Assembly (NCBI GenBank): GCA_946965045.2
Contig: OX337228.1
Span: 6,820,001-6,884,000, forward strand
Reading direction: 5' to 3'
DNA length: 64,000 nucleotides
DNA from: Epithemia pelagica
Lineage: Eukaryota > Bacillariophyta > Bacillariophyceae > Surirellales > Surirellaceae
Position numbers and translations under genes: made by a program. Shown piece by piece: positions 61,322 to 64,000 of the stretch; the stretch's first letter is position 1; every line of letters starts with the position of its first letter. Under the pieces are notes generated by a model. It did no database searches, had not been told where the DNA came from, and saw nothing but the letters and a program-made list of their open reading frames with translations.

Positions 61322-63116
61322 TTAGGTAATGGCAGCACGGCGAAGATAGCTCCACATTTTGTCTCTGCCGAGTTTGCTTTCCGCCGATGTCAAAACAACA
61401 GGAACATCATGCTGTAACGTTTCTCCCATTACCTGGCGCAGCTTGTTCATGACATCGTGGGATACCTTTCCAGAATAGTTTCCCGGTGCTCCTTTGCTAT
61501 TCTTATCCGCCTTTGTTAGGACAATTACATATTTGGCTGTGGGAGGAATGTTTTCCTCGACTTGCTTCATAATAGCGGCATCCTCTTCGGTTGGACCATG
61601 CCTACTATCAATCAAGTGAAACAAGACTCGTAGGGTTGGGCGAGTTGCAATGTATTCTTGCATAAAGGAGGACCATTCTTTGCGTTGTTTTTCTGGTACC
61701 CTGGCGTAGCCAAATCCGGGAAGCTGGTAGAAGCAGCACGTGTGAGAACGAGCGCTCTTTCCAGACCCACGAAACAGCAATTTCACTTACGTCTACCATA
61801 TAGAACGAATCGGCATCCTTGCTTCCATGCACCGTGTCGCCGTATTTGATTTCTTGTTCTCGACCGACCTTGTCATTGACGGCAAAAAAGTTGAACTGTT
61901 GTGTCTTGCCGGGTCGTTTGCTAGTATAGGCCAGTGCTTTGCGGTTCGTCACGGCATTGACCAAGCTACTCTTGCCCACATTGCTTCTTCCGATAAAGGC
62001 CGCTTCTCCTCGATCGGGTGGAGGACAACCATCCATGTTGACTGCCCCCGTCACAAACAGAACGCGGCGTACCAAGGCATTCGAAAGTACCTCGTAGACG
62101 CGGTCGTCATTTTCCGAAGGTAAAGTCATCATGGCATCCAAAACGGCATACACCACGTTACAGGGAACTTGGAGTTTGCTCACTTTTTCGCTGTTGGGGC
62201 CAAGGAAAGACTCTTTGACTATTTCTCCTGTACGAATCTTGGATTGACATTGACTGGCGCCTTGTAAGAGACGCAAAAAGGGCACTCCCAGTTCCGATCC
62301 CGAAATCTTTGCCTGACGCACAGCAGGTCCCATGGCACACATCATACGACACGCATACACTGCAGCTCGAGGTTCTCCCCCGAAAAAATGCCACGAGGCA
62401 ATGGATGCCAGGGCTTGGGCTCGAGATTTTAACAAATTGCAATGTGTTTCAGTCGTTTCCTCCTCGTTGGTTGATATCATGGGCAACGACAATTCCTCCT
62501 CGAGGATTTGGTACGCCTCAGTCCCATTTCCAGCGCGCAAGAGATTTCGTACAATCGCACAACTTTCCAGAGGATTCATGTCATTGCGAAACTGATTTTG
62601 ACGATAGGAAATGGCGTCCGTGGCGATTGCATGATTGTTGAGACGCAAGGCCGCCACGGTCAGTCGCGATAACAAGGATCCTTGGGAGCCATTGGCCATA
62701 AACGAGTCATTTGTCTTCTCCAACAACAATTTTGCAATTCTCTTGAGTTGAGCTGTATCTCGACTATTTTGGGCTCTCTTAATGGCCGTCAACACCTGCT
62801 CCGACGTGGATTCGGCCGTCAATTCCGGAGAATCGACCTTGGAAGTTTGTCTTTTGCGATTGCCGTCTTGTTGCGATGAGGCTTTGGCTTTCCTTGCACG
62901 TTCCAAGGCTTTGCGCTCTGGACGAGACAATTTGGTCCGCTTCGGACGAGCCTCGGAATCGTCTTTTTCGACAGAAGTTACAGGATTTGCTGCAGAAAAG
63001 AATCTCCTGACATTATTTGCACCGAGGGTTTGAGGAATGAATTTCACATGGAACGAGAAAGTTTCGTGGAAACAAAAAGCAAGAGGGACGCATAATAGCA
63101 AGGACTTGGAGTTCAT
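61322..63116 (-). CDS. EngB/YihA-type ribosome-biogenesis GTPase with long N-terminal extension, plastid-targeted (intact copy)
   Basis: EngB GTPases bind GTP and assist large-subunit ribosome assembly in bacteria and organelles. Exons 63116-61791 and 61723-61322 (67 bp intron, GTAAGT/CCAG) give 575 residues. The GTPase domain is at about 355-575: G1 GRSNVGKSS, G2-region TSKRPGKTQQF, G3 VDLPGFGYA built across the splice, G4 TKAD, G5 TSAES. Residues 1-20 form a signal peptide ending at Ser-Phe, as in diatom plastid preproteins, followed by a basic Lys/Arg stretch. Residues about 100-350 are helical repeat-like sequence (AIVRNLLRAGNGTEAYQILE) absent from bacterial EngB (~200 aa). The copy-1 gene is broken by a retrotransposon, so this is probably the working gene. 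Confidence 0.9.
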
Positions 63117-63326
63117 GGTTCATTGTCCATCAGGGTGTCTTCTTTTGGTCATACGGATGATGTGATCATGTCTCGTGAATGGATGGCCCTCCGAATCTGC
63201 GACCCAAACGCGGTCACGAAAGACGCAGCAAAGGATGGTGTTGCTATTATTTGCTATGGAAGGAGAGATTTCAATTAGGTGTTAGTCTTTATGAATGGAA
63301 ACGAGGAAGAAGTCGATACATGGTCA
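63117..63326. other. EngB-SF1 intergenic spacer (undisturbed arrangement)
   Basis: 210 bp. Its two halves are found separately in copy 1, at 44321-44350 and 52380-52519, where some 8 kb now intervenes. Confidence 0.7.
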
Positions 63327-64000
63327 TCACCACCAATTGAATCCTCCTCCCCCATTGTCGTAGCTACCGTAGTAACTAGAAGGGTCCCACCCGGCAGTTT
63401 CTTCACCTGGTTTGACCCGTGTGGCTGCTTGTTGCTGTTGTTGAGGTGGCGGTGCAGCTTGTTGGGGCTGCTGCTGATGTGATTGTGGTCCGTAGCTCCC
63501 ATACTGATACTGTTGGTTGTTATAGCCCGCACCATATCCTGCTTGTTGATTATATTGTTGTTGTTGTTGTTGTTGTTGATGTGGCTGTGCCATGCTTCCT
63601 TCGGGTTGGAAATTCCCATACAAGGAATTTGGGGCATGCGCGGCGGGACGAGGAGGTTGTGTAGTTCCACTGGTAGTCGATACTGCAGAGGGAGGTAAGG
63701 GTGGTGGCCCTTCCGGTGCAGGCGGCAAGGGTGGAAGGCTTCCATTGGGTGGTAGAGGTGGAAGTTTGTCCCCACCGTCATTTGATGTCGGTTCGTTGGC
63801 TGGCTGGTTGGCCTTTTTGCCATCCAGTTCAGCCATGAAAGAGAGATATTCGGAATCAATCTTTTGTTCACTTCCTTGTTGGTTGGCATCACCGCCAGCA
63901 GGATTGGTAGGGTCCAGATTGCGTCGCGTACAATCGCGTGTGGGATGACTAGTGTCACCACAAATGGCACACTTGATACCTCCCCCCATGGCACCCTTGT
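63327..64000 (-). CDS. SF1: Splicing factor 1 / branchpoint-binding protein, copy 2, 5' part outside window
   Basis: The window ends inside the gene. Visible: second zinc knuckle CAICGDTSHPTRDC, then EYLSFMAELDGKKANQP, where copy 1 has a stop in place of the first Lys, and the Pro-rich (PPLPPAPEGPPPLPPS) and Gln-rich tail with YNNQQYQYGSYGP, ending GGGGFNWW at TGA 63327. The Gln run is longer than in copy 1. Probably the full-length functional gene. Confidence 0.88.
   Translation of the reverse strand, partial: KGAMGGGIKCAICGDTSHPTRDCTRRNLDPTNPAGGDANQQGSEQKIDSEYLSFMAELDGKKANQPANEPTSNDGGDKLPPLPPNGSLPPLPPAPEGPPPLPPSAVSTTSGTTQPPRPAAHAPNSLYGNFQPEGSMAQPHQQQQQQQQYNQQAGYGAGYNNQQYQYGSYGPQSHQQQPQQAAPPPQQQQQAATRVKPGEETAGWDPSSYYGSYDNGGGGFNWW

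Larger units (their letters stand above)
57459..62484. repeat. Segmental duplication copy 2, left block
   Basis: Partner of 29462-34612; gene order and orientation identical. It continues without interruption through EngB and into SF1 to the window end. Confidence 0.9.

Noticed and set aside
1-64000. CRISPR array, bacterial operons or riboswitches
   Set aside because: No regularly spaced identical repeats; intron-containing genes and eukaryotic families exclude a prokaryotic reading.

Overview
The window reads as nuclear DNA of a diatom (stramenopile), probably a pennate species. The supports are short GT-AG introns (about 65-220 bp), gene-dense stretches with convergent and divergent pairs, N-termini that look like signal-peptide/plastid presequences with Phe after the predicted cleavage site, diatom-type Ty1/copia retrotransposon coding, and the ankyrin repeat variant built on 'LQWARANGCPW'. 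The species assignment is inference.

Region 1 (1-23.8 kb) is ordinary gene space: a 5'-cut cytosolic seryl-tRNA synthetase, the Tudor-SN/SND1 nuclease-like protein, a 1301-residue low-complexity protein, a three-exon 1661-residue protein with C-terminal TPR-like helices, a plastid VTE6/DUF92-type phytyl-phosphate kinase candidate, a mitochondrial-carrier-family protein, a three-exon multipass membrane protein, and a 1014-residue helical protein (20759-23803) that is the parent of several pseudogene copies further on.

Region 2 (23.8-29.5 kb) is decayed DNA: a drug/metabolite transporter fragment, a low-complexity frame, dispersed repeats, a cyclophilin remnant and a frameshifted, chimeric helical-protein remnant.

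Region 3 (29.5-64 kb) holds a segmental duplication. The unit is: truncated copy A of the 1014-residue gene, a ~150 bp imperfect repeat pair, a minus-strand membrane/coiled-coil/acidic ORF, a broken TPR fragment, truncated copy B of the same gene, an EngB-type GTPase, and splicing factor 1 (SF1/BBP). Copy 2 (57.46-64 kb, running off the end) keeps EngB and SF1 intact as far as seen. In copy 1 the EngB gene is split by a young 9.07 kb Ty1/copia element (34613-43682, 5 bp target duplication, 379 bp LTRs with two differences). Another ~8 kb lies between copy-1 EngB and SF1: a class-3 lipase, an ankyrin remnant, a PLD-like protein, and a piggyBac-like TTAA element carrying a Penelope-like retroelement inside it. 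Copy-1 SF1 has an in-frame nonsense codon before its Pro/Gln-rich tail.

The points most worth a second look are the copia element's in-frame UAG between gag and pol directly after a hydrophobic segment, its WVDD reverse transcriptase box, the Penelope-in-piggyBac nest, the unequal fates of the two duplicated blocks, and the paired acidic membrane ORFs that differ by indels yet both stay open.
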